Assembly: GCA_903813345.2 (NCBI GenBank)
Contig: CAIIXF020000004.1
Location: 28,149,986 to 28,213,985 of the forward strand
Reading direction: 5' to 3'
Source of the DNA: Owenia fusiformis
Lineage: Eukaryota; Annelida; Polychaeta; Sabellida; Oweniidae
DNA length: 64,000 nt
Position numbers and translations under genes: made by a program. The stretch's first letter is position 1. The number at the start of each line of letters is the position of its first letter. Shown here piece after piece: positions 54,251 through 64,000 of this stretch. The notes below the pieces were generated by a model. It was given only the letters and a program-made list of their open reading frames with translations, made no database searches and was not told where the DNA came from.

Positions 54251-54570
54251 CTAAAAAAAGAAATAACACATATACATTTCTTTGTTTGATTATCAATGGC
54301 TAAACATAACCGTTTCGGTAACAAGTGTGTTCAAATGCGTGACCGTTGTCATATTATCATCAATTCGTTCATGTAACCAAAGCTAGGGATTGAATGGGCG
54401 TTCCTGCCACCCTACAAACTATTTCGATTAAAATCACTTGGTTGTCCAGAAAGATATATTGCTTATCCATATTTTGGCCTAAAAGATCTGGATGATTCGT
54501 GCTGTATCTCGAGATATCAAGGAAAACAAAAATTGTTACCGATTTCTCTAGCCGGAACGGCAGCCATCTT

Positions 54571-54597
54571 GTTACCAAAACAATTCGTTTTGGTAAC
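54571..54597. repeat. 27-bp perfect palindrome
   Basis: GTTACCAAAAC-AATTC-GTTTTGGTAAC. A related GTTTCGGTAACAAGTG lies at about 54311, so it may be one end of a small decayed foldback element. Confidence 0.75.
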
Positions 54598-54919
54598 CAG
54601 CGTAATCGAGCGGATCACCAGTGTACATGATGTTTGATGCTAATATTTTTTATTATTAATTGTGATACAAGTTGATATTTTTGTACTTTCAGAAGAAGGA
54701 TAAGATATTGAAGTGTAATAATATGTGAGATTGAGTTGGTTTTTCAGACATTACAATCTTCTAAGTCGATACCTAGACTCATCCTTTTAAATCCCCCATT
54801 CTAAACCCGAAACCCTGAGGCTGAAAGAGTATCTGAAGTTGACTAAAGCGCAGATAAACTTTGCACGCTCGATATATTCCTTTGTTAAACCATGTACTTT
54901 CAGTTGACGGTTAGGCTGT

Positions 54920-55140
54920 GAAAAACATTGCTTAAAATAATACTGCATCCACCGGCAAATTATTCTTTCACCATTTTGAGCAGTTTTCGTGTGATTTTGA
55001 ACAAATATCAAATGTGACCCCACCCCTGGAATAAGTTAGCCCCCCCCTCGCCGCCAGAGATGTCTAGTTTAAAATAATACTGTATCCCCTGGCCAATAAT
55101 TCTTTCACCATTTTGAGCAGTTTTACTCTTTTTGATTTGA
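54920..55140. repeat. ~70-bp direct duplication
   Basis: TTAAAATAATACTGCATCC...TTCTTTCACCATTTTGAGCAG at about 54926 recurs near 55065 with small changes. Confidence 0.75.
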
Positions 55141-55254
55141 TATCCCGTATTTAGCTAAAGCAAAACATGAAATATTAACACGTGCGGTAAATTATAATTT
55201 AAATGTTTCAATATATAGCGCAAAATCTCACATGGCAATTTAATAACGACTAAT

Positions 55255-55430
55255 TTTGTCTTGTGTCTAACCACGGCGTGCTTAGAGATTTCTAGACTCT
55301 AGTCACGCTCTGTCCACGCCAGCTCTAAGCACGTCTAAGCTCGCCTAGAAATCTCTAGATACACGGAGTTCCTAGACCGACTAAGCACGTCTAGAAATTA
55401 CTAGAAATTCCACATTTGATGCAGTGATTC
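55255..55430. repeat. Cluster of CTAAGCACG/CTAGAAAT inverted motifs
   Basis: CTAAGCACGTCTA and its complement recur with CTAGAAAT and AGATTTCTAG in both orientations within 170 bp, directly to the left of the large palindrome. Its base content (more GC, CTAG-rich) differs from the surroundings. Confidence 0.6.
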
Positions 55431-55436
55431 CAGTAT

Positions 55437-58270
55437 GTGATAGCATTGCCACAGTTGTAGCTAAATGGGTGTTATCACCCATTTTTCAAAATGGCCGCCG
55501 GTGCACGTGTTACAATATAAGAGTGGGTATATCTAAGCACACTGAGATGCAGAAACTGTGATTTTAGGGCCTATATTGAGGTTTTAGGGGTCAAGGATTT
55601 CATTTATGCCAAAATCTAAGTCATCAAGCAATTACTTCTTATAGAAATCCAAGATGGCCACCAAAATGGGTGCCAAAACGAATACCGGTATGTAACCATT
55701 GATTTAAGCTCAAAGAACAGTTAAGAACAGTGATTTTGGAGATCATGTCACAGTTCTCGAGTCAAGGATCTCATTTATGTCTATATCAGAGTCATCAAAT
55801 AATAAACTTTTCATAGAAATACAAGATGGCCACCAAAATGGATGCCAAAACGATTGCCAGTATGTAACCATTGATTTAAGCTCGAAGGAGAGTTAAGAAC
55901 AGTGATTTTGGAGATCATGCCACAGTTCTAGAGTCAAGGATTTCATTTATGTCTAAATTGGAGTCATCAAATCATTACCTTTTCATAGAAATATAAGATG
56001 GCCGCCAAAATGGGTGCCAAAATGAATATGTAACTATTGATTTAAGCTCAAAGAACAGTGATTTTGGAGATCATGTCTTGGTTTTAAGGGTCAAAGATTC
56101 CATTTATGTCTAAATCTAAGTCATCAAACAATTACTTTTATAGAAATCCAAGATGGCCACCAAAATGGATGCCAAAATGAATATGTAACTATTGATTGAA
56201 GCTAAAAGAACAGTTAAGAACAGTAATTTTGGAAACTCTGTCTATTTTGTAGGGGCCAAGGATTTTATTTATGTCTAAATCGGGTAAGTAATCAAATAAT
56301 AATTACTTTTTATAGAAATCTAAGATGGCCACCAAAATGGGTGCTGAAATGAATATGTAACTATTGATTTAAGCTCAAAGAACAGTTAAGGACAGTGATT
56401 TTGGAGACTATGTCCAGGTTTAAGAGGCCAAGAATAACTATTTTGTCTATAATTATGTCATAAAACAATTCCTTTATTTTGATATCCAAGATGACCGACC
56501 ACCAAAATGGCTCCAGAGTCACGATTTTGAGGACTGACTAAAATGTTTATCTTCATCAAACTCTTTCTGGTTTATCATACACTTGTCTTTGAGGAATTTC
56601 TTGTGCTTGATCTTCTCCATCCAATAATCTACTTCTTCCCATGGGCAGTCTACTTCTTTCTATAGTCAATGTTTATGAAACTGAGCCACCACAAAACTAA
56701 GGGAAAGGAAGGCAAATTACAGTAATATTGCTAATGCGATGGTTATAAGATTTTATTTCGCAAATCTTCATGTAATTGTTTGTTCTTATTTGACCTTTTA
56801 TAATATTAACACTTTGGCATCCATCTTGAATTCTGATATTAATCATAGATTGTTTGGTGATCTGTGTGGTTAAATGGATAGTTATATAAATTCACTTTGG
56901 AGGCCATCTTGGATATCCATATAAATAAAATATTTGTTGATTTTATTAAAGACAAAATTAAAATCATTGACCCCACAAACTTAAAATATCAAAAATTAAT
57001 GTTCTAACTCCTCTTTATGTTTGGATAATAAATCTTATTTTCACTTCGGCAGCAATGATGGAAGCCATCTTGGATCCAAATAAAGGAATTAGTTATAGTT
57101 TTAGACATAACTGAAATTCTTGACACCAAAAATCTTGACATGGTCTCAAATTACTGTTATAAACTGTTCTTTGAGCTTAAATCAATATTTACTTGTTATT
57201 GGCACCGTTTTTGGTGACCATCTTGGATTTCTATGAAAAGCAATTATTCGATGACTCAGATTTAGACATAAATGAAACCCTTGACCCCTAAAACCTAGAC
57301 ATTGTCTCCAAAATCACTGTTCTTAACTGTTCTTTGAGCTTAAATCAATAGTTAAATATTCATTTTGGCACCCATTTTGGTGACCATCTTGGATTTCTAT
57401 GAAAAGCAATTATTCGATGACTCAGATTTAGACATAAATGAAATCCTTGATCCTTTAAACCAAGACATTGTCGCCAAAATAACTGTTCTCAACTGTTCTC
57501 TGAGCTTAAATCAATCAGTTACATATTCATTTTGGCACCCATTTTGGTGGCCATCTTGGATTTCTATGTAAAGTAATTGTTTGATGACTCAGATTTAGAC
57601 ATAAATGAAATCTTTGACCCCTAAAACGCAGACATGTGCTCCAAAATCACTGTTCTTAACTATTCTTTGAGCTTAAATCAATAGTTGAATATTCATTTTG
57701 GCACCCATTTTGGAAACCATCTTGGAATTTTTATTTAAAGTAATTGTTTGATGACTTAGATTTAGACATAAGTCAAATCCTTGTCCCTTAAAACCTAGAT
57801 ATGGTCTCCAAAATCACTGTTTTTAACTGTTCTTTGAGCTCAAATCAATAGTTACATATTCGATTTGGCATCCATTTTGGTGGCCATCTTGGATTTCTAT
57901 GAAAAGGAATTATTTGATGACTCAGATTTAGACATAAATCAAATCCTTGACCCCTAAAACGTAGACATGGGCTCCAAAATCACTGTTCTTAAGTGATTCT
58001 TGAGCATTAACAGTAGTTACATATCCGTTTTTGCACCCATTTTGGCGGCCATCTTGGATTTCTATGAGAAACAATTGTTTGATGACTTAGATTTAAACAT
58101 AAATGAAATCCTTGACCGCTAAAACCTAGACATAGGTCCTAAAATCACAGTTTTTGCATCTCAGTGTGCTTAGATATACCCACTCTTGTATTGTGACACG
58201 TACATTGGCGGCCATTTTGAAAAATGGGCGATAACACCCATTTAGCTACAACTGTTACAATGTTATCACC
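55437..58270. mobile_element. 2.83-kb palindromic element with opposed tandem-repeat arms
   Basis: The outer ends pair: left TGATAGCATTG...CAGTTGTAGCTAAATGGG against right CCCATTTAGCTACAACTGTT...CAATGTTATCACC, with the pairing continuing for about 150 bp. Inside, a 155-172-bp unit (AAGATGGCCACCAAAATGGG ... AACAGTTAAGAACAGTG ... GTCTAAATC) is repeated about six times on the left (starts near 55641, 55813, 55985, 56140, 56312, 56480). About eight inverted copies lie on the right (CCATCTTGG near 56901, 57066, 57218, 57384, 57551, 57718, 57883, 58049). A unique centre of about 350-400 bp remains. No transposase. Confidence 0.85.
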
Positions 58271-58630
58271 TATTTTCTTTCTCTAGAGGTCTTAACCTTC
58301 CCAAAAATCACTATGGCGATTATTCCCCTAATTTGATACCGACCAACCCCCCAGGCTGATGGCCTACATGTCTAATGGTCAGTATAAATAATTTATACAA
58401 TATTAAACAGGATTTAGAGACTCCATCAAAATTTATACTTTCTCCTATACTGCTTGAGGTTCATCCATCTGTTCTGGTTGTTTTACTGTTTCCCCATTCT
58501 GAAACAAATTCAATCCTGTATTAGTAGACATTTTCCCTTGTGTCATCTTGGCAGAGGTGAATCACCTAGGCCTAGATTTAGGCCCTAGATTTGCAGTCTT
58601 TTATTTTGTTATAGTCTAGTTTTTTTTATT
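58271..58630. other. No recognisable feature
   Basis: AT-rich sequence to the right of the palindromic element. Confidence 0.45.
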
Positions 58631-58633
58631 TTG

Positions 58634-59115
58634 TTCTTGTAAAAAGGTAAGTTTAATATTTACAGATTTCACTCTCCCTTCAATAGACAGTCTCCTTTTT
58701 TCCTTGGCAAGGCTGAAGCATCCACAATGCTTACAACTTCTGCTTTGAGAAATTTTTGAATTGTCATAGAAGGCAATTTACTTCAGTTTTTTCCATAAAT
58801 GAAAGGAAATCTCCTCGTTTGCAAACTTGTTGGAACTTGGAAGAACTATGTTGTTGCAGAACAGCTGTGTTTTTTGTAAGAGTACTGTCATGACTCAGAA
58901 AATATCAAGATAGGACCTTGGGAACTCATCCTCCTTGTAAAAAGGTGACTTTAATATTTACAGATTTCACTGTCCCTTCAATAGACAGTCTCCTTTTTAT
59001 TTTCCTTGGCAAGGCTGAAACATCTGCAATACTTACAACTTCTGCTCTGAGAAATTTTTGAAGTGTCATAGAAGGGGATTTACTTCAGTTTTTTCCATAA
59101 ATGAAAGAAATCTCG
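58634..59115. repeat. Direct duplication of an ~180-bp segment
   Basis: CTTGTAAAAAGGT...TTTCCATAAATGAAAG occurs at 58636-58804 and 58935-59107, offset about 297 bp, with under ten percent divergence. Confidence 0.8.
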
Positions 59116-59119
59116 TTTG

Positions 59120-60927
59120 AAACTTGTTTTAACAAGAGAAATTTGTCTCCTGCAAACATTTGCCCAAAGAGAGTCAAATCAACTCTTGCTTTTGTCTCCT
59201 TTTGTAGCCCAACAATATGTAGAAAATTGGGGCATTTTATTGTTCTTTTTTTCACATTCTTAAACCAGTAGTTTCATCTCCTAGTATGACACCATTCACT
59301 CAATGGGATAAATGTGTATAATGTTTCGTTTATTTTAGTTTTTAGTTTTTGAGCTTTTTGAATTCTTGTTCATTCATTGTGAGTAGGTTAAAAAACATGT
59401 AATACAGAAGGGAGACAAAGCTGATCAGCATAGTCCTGGAGATTAAAGTTTTTGAAGAGACAAGACAAGACACAAAAACATGTGGCTGAACGCATCTGTT
59501 CGAACATTTCTCCAACAGGAGGTTTTGCACACCTTTGCTCTCAAGACAGTTCTCTATGAGTTTTTGAAATGCTCTCTTATCAGTTGCCCATGTTATTCCT
59601 GACTTTTAATAATTTTACTGAAGATCCAAAGTCTTTAATCCACTCAATTTGAACGTAATGTTACGGCCCATGTCTGTTTCTTTGACAGTACAGTTCTCAG
59701 CCAGTTCATATAAGACATCGTTTATCTCAATATATGTCCTAAATATTATCACACCACTATGTGAAGATATGTAGTATAACCCTGCTTTTTTACCAACCTT
59801 TAGGAATCAAAGGGTTACTTATTCAAAAATGCTTTTCGCTCAAATGCCAGAAGAAATACAACAGACATTTATATACAGATCAATTCGTCACTACCATAAA
59901 CTAGATGAAAGAATCAGAACAAAATATTATAAAAGCCACCCTTATGACTGAAATTTGAAAGAGGGTGCCACTATAATAGCTGATTAAAAATTCGCTGACC
60001 ACTTTTCAGACAAGCACCTCATATGTTCTTGGACCCTGGGGCGTGTGTTCAAGGTTGAGAAAGTCAAATTCCATGACTTTTATATTTTCAGTAGATCACC
60101 CCAAGCAACTGGAGTAGTACGTACTATTCAAGGCTAATGGAGTGAAATCTTTTATACACCCAAACTGCCAAGTTTGTAGTGCTTCTGATTTGTGACAGTA
60201 CTGTTTCATCAATGTGATTAATGACCCAGCAGTTTGTTTCTCTGTAAAACTATTTTTGAATGCTTGAAAACAATAGTTTTAATTTAATTACCTCAATTTA
60301 ACATTTTTATTATGAATGTCCTGCATTAACCAGCATTATTATATAGCATACCCTATCTGTTTATTATTATTATGTGAATTCATATATAATCATTAGTTAT
60401 GATCATAAGCATATTTTTTTCTTAGCTTTTTTATATTTGTACCTTGGTAACAATAATCTTTGGCTACTGTATACAAATTTTCAATTAATTTGGTTCATCA
60501 GTTATCGAGAAAATAATAGTCAAAAATTGATTTCTCACCCAAGCAAGTGTCCCAACATTTCTCTTGTTGTTCCCATCATCATAGAATTTGTTAAGAATGT
60601 CCTGTAAATCAGTTAACAAAAAAAATACTAATAATGTAACAATTTTAAAGTAATGAAATTCATCTTCTTTTCAAACATATGATAAAATTTACTTTTTACT
60701 TTACATTTTTGATTTTATCCTTGTTCATGACTGTGAAACTCTTGGGCCTGAACGCAGAACCCCTGTAATTTTTAAGCGAACTACCTGCTGTCAGCCTTGC
60801 CCTCTGAACATTAATGATTTTTCTCTGGACAGCTGGTCACAATGAAGGGCTATCTGTATAGGTTTAATATCCAGTGCTCAAAAGTCCATGGCATGAATCA
60901 TATGCATCCCAATTAGTCCCAAACTAT
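59120..60927. other. Gene-poor AT-rich tract
   Basis: Only short unassigned frames (59342-59530 minus, 60374-60607 plus) are present. No repeats of note. Confidence 0.45.
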
Positions 60928-61094
60928 CACATTATCCAATTTCCCTGGACTTCTAATGAGGCTTGGGACCGTGAGGATTCTTTCTTGAAACTAGAATCCA
61001 GAGGAGTATACACCCCATGTAGCCAGTCTACAACCAGTCTATCCATTGTCTCATTGAAGTTGTTGAAATGAAGGGTAATAGGGAAATCCTTTAT
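60928..61094 (-). CDS. Candidate terminal exon, unknown protein
   Basis: Acceptor ATTCTCAG before 61094. The frame reads IKDFPITLHFNNFNETMDRL, then VVDWLHGVYTPLDSSFKKES and ends EVQGNWIM before a stop. It looks like a genuine C-terminal exon. It lies downstream of the CACTA-like piece at 61665-61408 on the same strand, but I cannot link them with confidence. Confidence 0.35.
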
Positions 61095-61407
61095 CTGAGA
61101 ATTGAGTTTTATTTCCTTCTACATAAATAATTTTATTGAATGATCTATATTAATGTTAAACAGAGGTTATATTTATATTTAATATGGGGTGGGGGGATGG
61201 TGGGGGTGGAATACATGTATATACATTTTATCCAATAAGACACTATGGAATTGTTTGAGATAGGAGTTTGTATAAAACAGTTTTGATTTCAGGTTTCACT
61301 TAACATTGTTACTTCTTGTCCTGTTATATAGGCTACATGTTTTGAATAATGTAATGACTTACAGTAGTTCCAGTTTCTTTTGCTTCCTCTGCATGTTTGG
61401 TCATGTT

Positions 61408-61665
61408 CTAAGATATTGGCAATATCTGTGTCTCGTCAAGTGGAAGACAAGGATATACATGTGAGTAGCCTTTCCCAACTTTATCTGAATGACCAGGCTG
61501 CTCGTAGAAACCACATACATGTTTCCAATTTAACTGAATCATTTCTTGAATAGCACACTGGACCATAAGGTCCAACGATCCGACTAACATCACTTTGCAT
61601 GTCCTCTCATGTCCAGCAGTTGAATGAATCTTTACACCTAAAGTAATCACATTTTCAGTATACAA
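61408..61665 (-). pseudogene. CACTA-like transposase core fragment
   Basis: The frame reads MLVGSLDLMVQCAIQEMIQL, then NWKHVCGFYEQPGHSDKVGK and GYSHVYPCLPLDE. In CACTA-type transposases the second catalytic aspartate is followed by xxxxMxQxNGxxGCxxCxxPGxxxxxGxGxxxVYP; here the order is kept but one of the two cysteines is a tyrosine. It is a diverged fragment and could be from the same family as 20832-21437. Confidence 0.45.
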
Positions 61666-61777
61666 AAAGTGTGTACAGGATGTATAGTAACAACGGAAAG
61701 TGAACAGAATGTCATTTTTAATTGTTTGTTTTGCTGTGTTAGTAAGGAAAAGGACCTATGATGTCCTAAACTGTTGG

Positions 61778-62215
61778 CGCTCACTGACTGGTGATTGGCT
61801 CTCACTGACTGGTGATTGGCTCGCACTGACTGGTGATTGGCTCTCACTGACTGGTGATTGGCTCTCACTGAGTGGTGATTGGCTCTCACTGACTGGTGAT
61901 TGGCTCTCACTGACTGGTGATTGGCTCTCACTGACTGGTGATTGGCTCTCACTGACTGGTGATTGGCTCTCACTGACTGGTGATTGGCTCTCACTGACTG
62001 GTGATTGGTTCTCACTGACTGGTGATTGGCTCTCACTGACTGGTGATTGGCTCTCACTGACTGGTGATTGGCTCTCACTGACTGGTGATTGGCTCTCACT
62101 GACTGGTGATTGGCTCTCACTGACTGGTGATTGGCTCTCACTGACTGGTGATTGGCTCTCACTGACTGGTGATTGGCTCTCACTGACTGGTGATTAGCTC
62201 TCACTGACTGGTTGG
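61778..62215. repeat. 21-bp minisatellite, about 20 units
   Basis: CTCTCACTGACTGGTGATTGG is repeated about 20 times with rare single changes (for example GAGTGG at about 61870 and GGTTCTC at about 62007). Because 21 is divisible by three and no stops occur, both strands stay open as seven-residue repeats (plus SLTGDWL; minus ANHQSVR). These are not evidence of a gene. An isolated partial unit lies at 62700-62720. Confidence 0.9.
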
Positions 62216-62219
62216 ATCA

Positions 62220-62560
62220 TCCCATCTTTGTCATGCCCCCGCAGCCTCAATCCTCGCGAAAACGCTTTTCATGCATCTCTTTGAAATGCCTGCAGAGGTC
62301 ACCCAGAGACCTGGTCTTGGCACCACAGGGGCGCTTCAGCCAGACCTCTTCACCACCCCAATAACACTTCACTGGGGCCTTGCACTCATGGAAGTATAAA
62401 GAGAACAACTATTCATAGATGAAAATAAGTATAGTTTATATCCTTCTAGCCAGCTCTGTTATTTCCTAACATGTCTCATCTGACAGAGAGGGTGCCTGCA
62501 GAACTTCTTCACAGGGCTGGTCCAAAGTAACACAATGATGTGACTCAGCAAAATCATTAC
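62220..62560. other. No recognisable gene; slightly GC-richer than flanks
   Basis: Contains GCGAAAACGCTTTTCATGCA and a GGGGCGCTTC patch. No assignable feature. Confidence 0.4.
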
Positions 62561-62561
62561 T

Positions 62562-62649
62562 GTATATACGATGTAAAAATAGATTTGATCCAGAAATATG
62601 TGATTTAAATACTTGAAAGTAATGTGAGTATTGAATAATCTCCAAAATC
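62562..62649. repeat. Short dispersed repeat (partner at 3032-3119)
   Basis: See partner; same orientation, about 90% similar. Confidence 0.8.
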
Positions 62650-62659
62650 CAAGATTGGA

Positions 62660-63091
62660 TCCATCTGTTGATCGCAAATCATCAATTACAGGGCTCTCAC
62701 AGCTCTCACTGACTGGGCTGTAAAGAAACAGAGTTGAGTTGTTTAAACAAACTGAATGATAACTATATGAGTTACCTTGATGAGCAATTGACTGATTATT
62801 TGGTAAGTGACCTTAATATCCCACCAACCAAAGTTTTAGGGGATATAGAGAACCCATCCATTCATCCATCCATTTCCCCAGCCTTTGTATTAAAAACAAA
62901 ATCAATACTTCTTTGACATCAAAAATTTGCACATACTCATTAATATTTAATTTTTTTTCTGCAGGCATGTGATGGTTATAAAAGCATTTATGCAAAAGAA
63001 ACAGATTATTGGATGTAAAATATTGATGTTACTTTTTGTTTGTGTAATCAACCATCTCTTATTTATATATATGATTATAAGCACTTCTTGA
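62660..63091. other. Unassigned 5' flank of the LINE ORF
   Basis: AT-rich, with a TCCATTCATCCATCCATT microsatellite at about 62855. A TGA in the retrotransposon frame at 63089-63091 closes the frame upstream. Confidence 0.5.
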
Positions 63092-64000
63092 TACTATCTC
63101 CAAGGAAAAAAAACAGTGTATTTTCTTGGTGATTTTAATTGTGACCTTTTAAAAGCAGAAAGCAACCATGCTACTCAGGATTTTTTAAATCTATTTTACT
63201 CACATAACCTTATACCACTTATCTATAGACCAACCAGAATAACCAGAAACACTGCGACTCTAATTGACAATATATTTACAAATGCTCCAAGTATTTCTAG
63301 AGCAGGTATTATTCTTGAAGACATATCTGATCACTTTCCAATATACGCCCTTACTGAAATGCAAGCCCAAAAAATTAAAACGTCCACAGTTTCATTCAGG
63401 CAATTTAATAACACCAATAAATCAAGCTTCAAAGAACAAGTCAAAACTATGATATGGCATAATATTGAAAATACTAACGATGTAAATGAAGCTTATTCCA
63501 ATTTTGATAAAGAACTTTCAATCATATTCAATCAATGTTTTCCTATAAAAACATTCAAATCTTCATATTACTTTGACCCCTCACGCCCATGGCTTTCAAC
63601 TGCAATACTGACATCAGCGAAACGTAAGAATAATTTATACAAAAAATTCATCCAATACCCCAATGAACATAATAAGAAAATCTACAAATCATTCAGTCAT
63701 AAGCTCAAGCATATTATTAGATATGCCAAACAAATGCACTTTGAAAACAAATTTGCAATGGTGAGTGGAAACATGAAAAAAACATGGCAACTAATAAATC
63801 AAGTGTTGGGGCGCTCAAAGTTCAACAAAACATCAACTGTCCCTATGCTTATTAACGGGGTCCTCAGTAATGATAGTTCAAAAATATCCAATGGTTTCAA
63901 TAATTATTTTGCCAATATTGGTAAATCATTGGCAGATAAAATCCCCACATCTAATTCATCCTTTAAAGAGCATCTCAAGAAGATTAAACAAGTCTCTTCA
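63092..64000 (+). mobile_element. Non-LTR retrotransposon ORF (endonuclease end and linker), runs off edge
   Basis: The frame is open from 63092 to the end of the window (303 codons). It reads KTVYFLGDFNCDLLKAESNH, then LIPLIYRPTRITRNTATLID, NIFTNAP, ISDHFPIYALTEM. It continues through PWLSTAILTSAKRKNNLYKK and FNNYFANIGKSLADKIP. This is the end of an AP-endonuclease (GDFN, SDHxP motifs) followed by the linker that precedes reverse transcriptase in CR1/jockey-group LINEs. The first half of the endonuclease is missing upstream (stop at 63089), so the copy is 5'-truncated. The reverse transcriptase should start just beyond position 64000. Confidence 0.8.

Noticed and set aside
61700-62204. Long ORFs on both strands with 7-residue repeats (SLTGDWL / ANHQSVR)
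   Set aside because: They are a direct consequence of a stop-free 21-bp minisatellite; no start context, homology or flanking coding signal.
61778-62215. CRISPR-like array
   Set aside because: Units are contiguous 21-bp repeats with no variable spacers, in a eukaryotic setting.

Overview
The window looks like a stretch of an AT-rich invertebrate animal genome, probably marine, that is mostly repeats and decayed mobile elements. Reasons: there are no dense operon-like genes; coding pieces are short and bounded by GT...AG splice signals; and the element types (mariner, a Chapaev/RAG1-related transposon, CACTA-like, Helitron-like, Penelope-like, non-LTR retrotransposons, DUF6589-like and tyrosine-recombinase-like proteins, a THAP exon) are the mix usual in molluscs, cnidarians, hemichordates and similar animals. 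I cannot name the species. No ribosomal RNA, CRISPR array, operon or prokaryotic signal is visible.

Layout. 0-5 kb: dispersed repeats and a graveyard of protein fragments on the minus strand (GIY-YIG/Penelope-like, DUF6589-like, non-LTR reverse transcriptase, RecQ-like helicase). 5-10 kb: tandem and block duplications, then a complete but internally deleted mariner (8700-9767) inserted in an older repeat. 10-20 kb: a pyrimidine-rich tract, two coiled-coil ORFs, degenerate repeat modules, a reverse transcriptase remnant and one transposase-like exon. 19.7-22.4 kb: a THAP exon with a phase-matched second exon, a CACTA-like transposase piece, a large inverted repeat and a non-LTR fragment. 23.0-26.8 kb: the best-preserved element, a 3.84-kb DNA transposon with 16-bp terminal inverted repeats and a 4-bp TAGA target duplication, encoding a RAG1-N-terminus-like zinc domain spliced to a DDE transposase. 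27-37 kb: a Helitron-like fragment, minisatellites, and a 496-bp element with 29-bp inverted repeats that holds a tRNA-like sequence. 37.8-41.6 kb: a minus-strand spliced gene of the tyrosine-recombinase/SANT type whose last visible exon is split by a gag-like ORF flanked by 51-bp direct repeats. 43-45 kb: a non-LTR 3' end and a dead Mos1-like mariner fragment. 46-50.8 kb: a 1.74-kb higher-order repeat array. 51-54.3 kb: more minus-strand exons, including the N-terminal half of a tyrosine-recombinase-like domain. 55.4-58.3 kb: a 2.83-kb near-palindrome built of opposed tandem repeats. 58-64 kb: duplications, CACTA-like remnants, a 21-bp minisatellite, and a non-LTR retrotransposon ORF running off the right edge.

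The strongest biological story is the RAG1-related transposon: boundaries, target duplication, intron, zinc ligands and candidate D, D and E residues can all be read directly, and only one frameshift breaks it. Next come the palindromic tandem-repeat element, the higher-order array, and the recombinase gene interrupted by a gag-like insertion. Most of the remaining sequence is noncoding or too decayed to assign.
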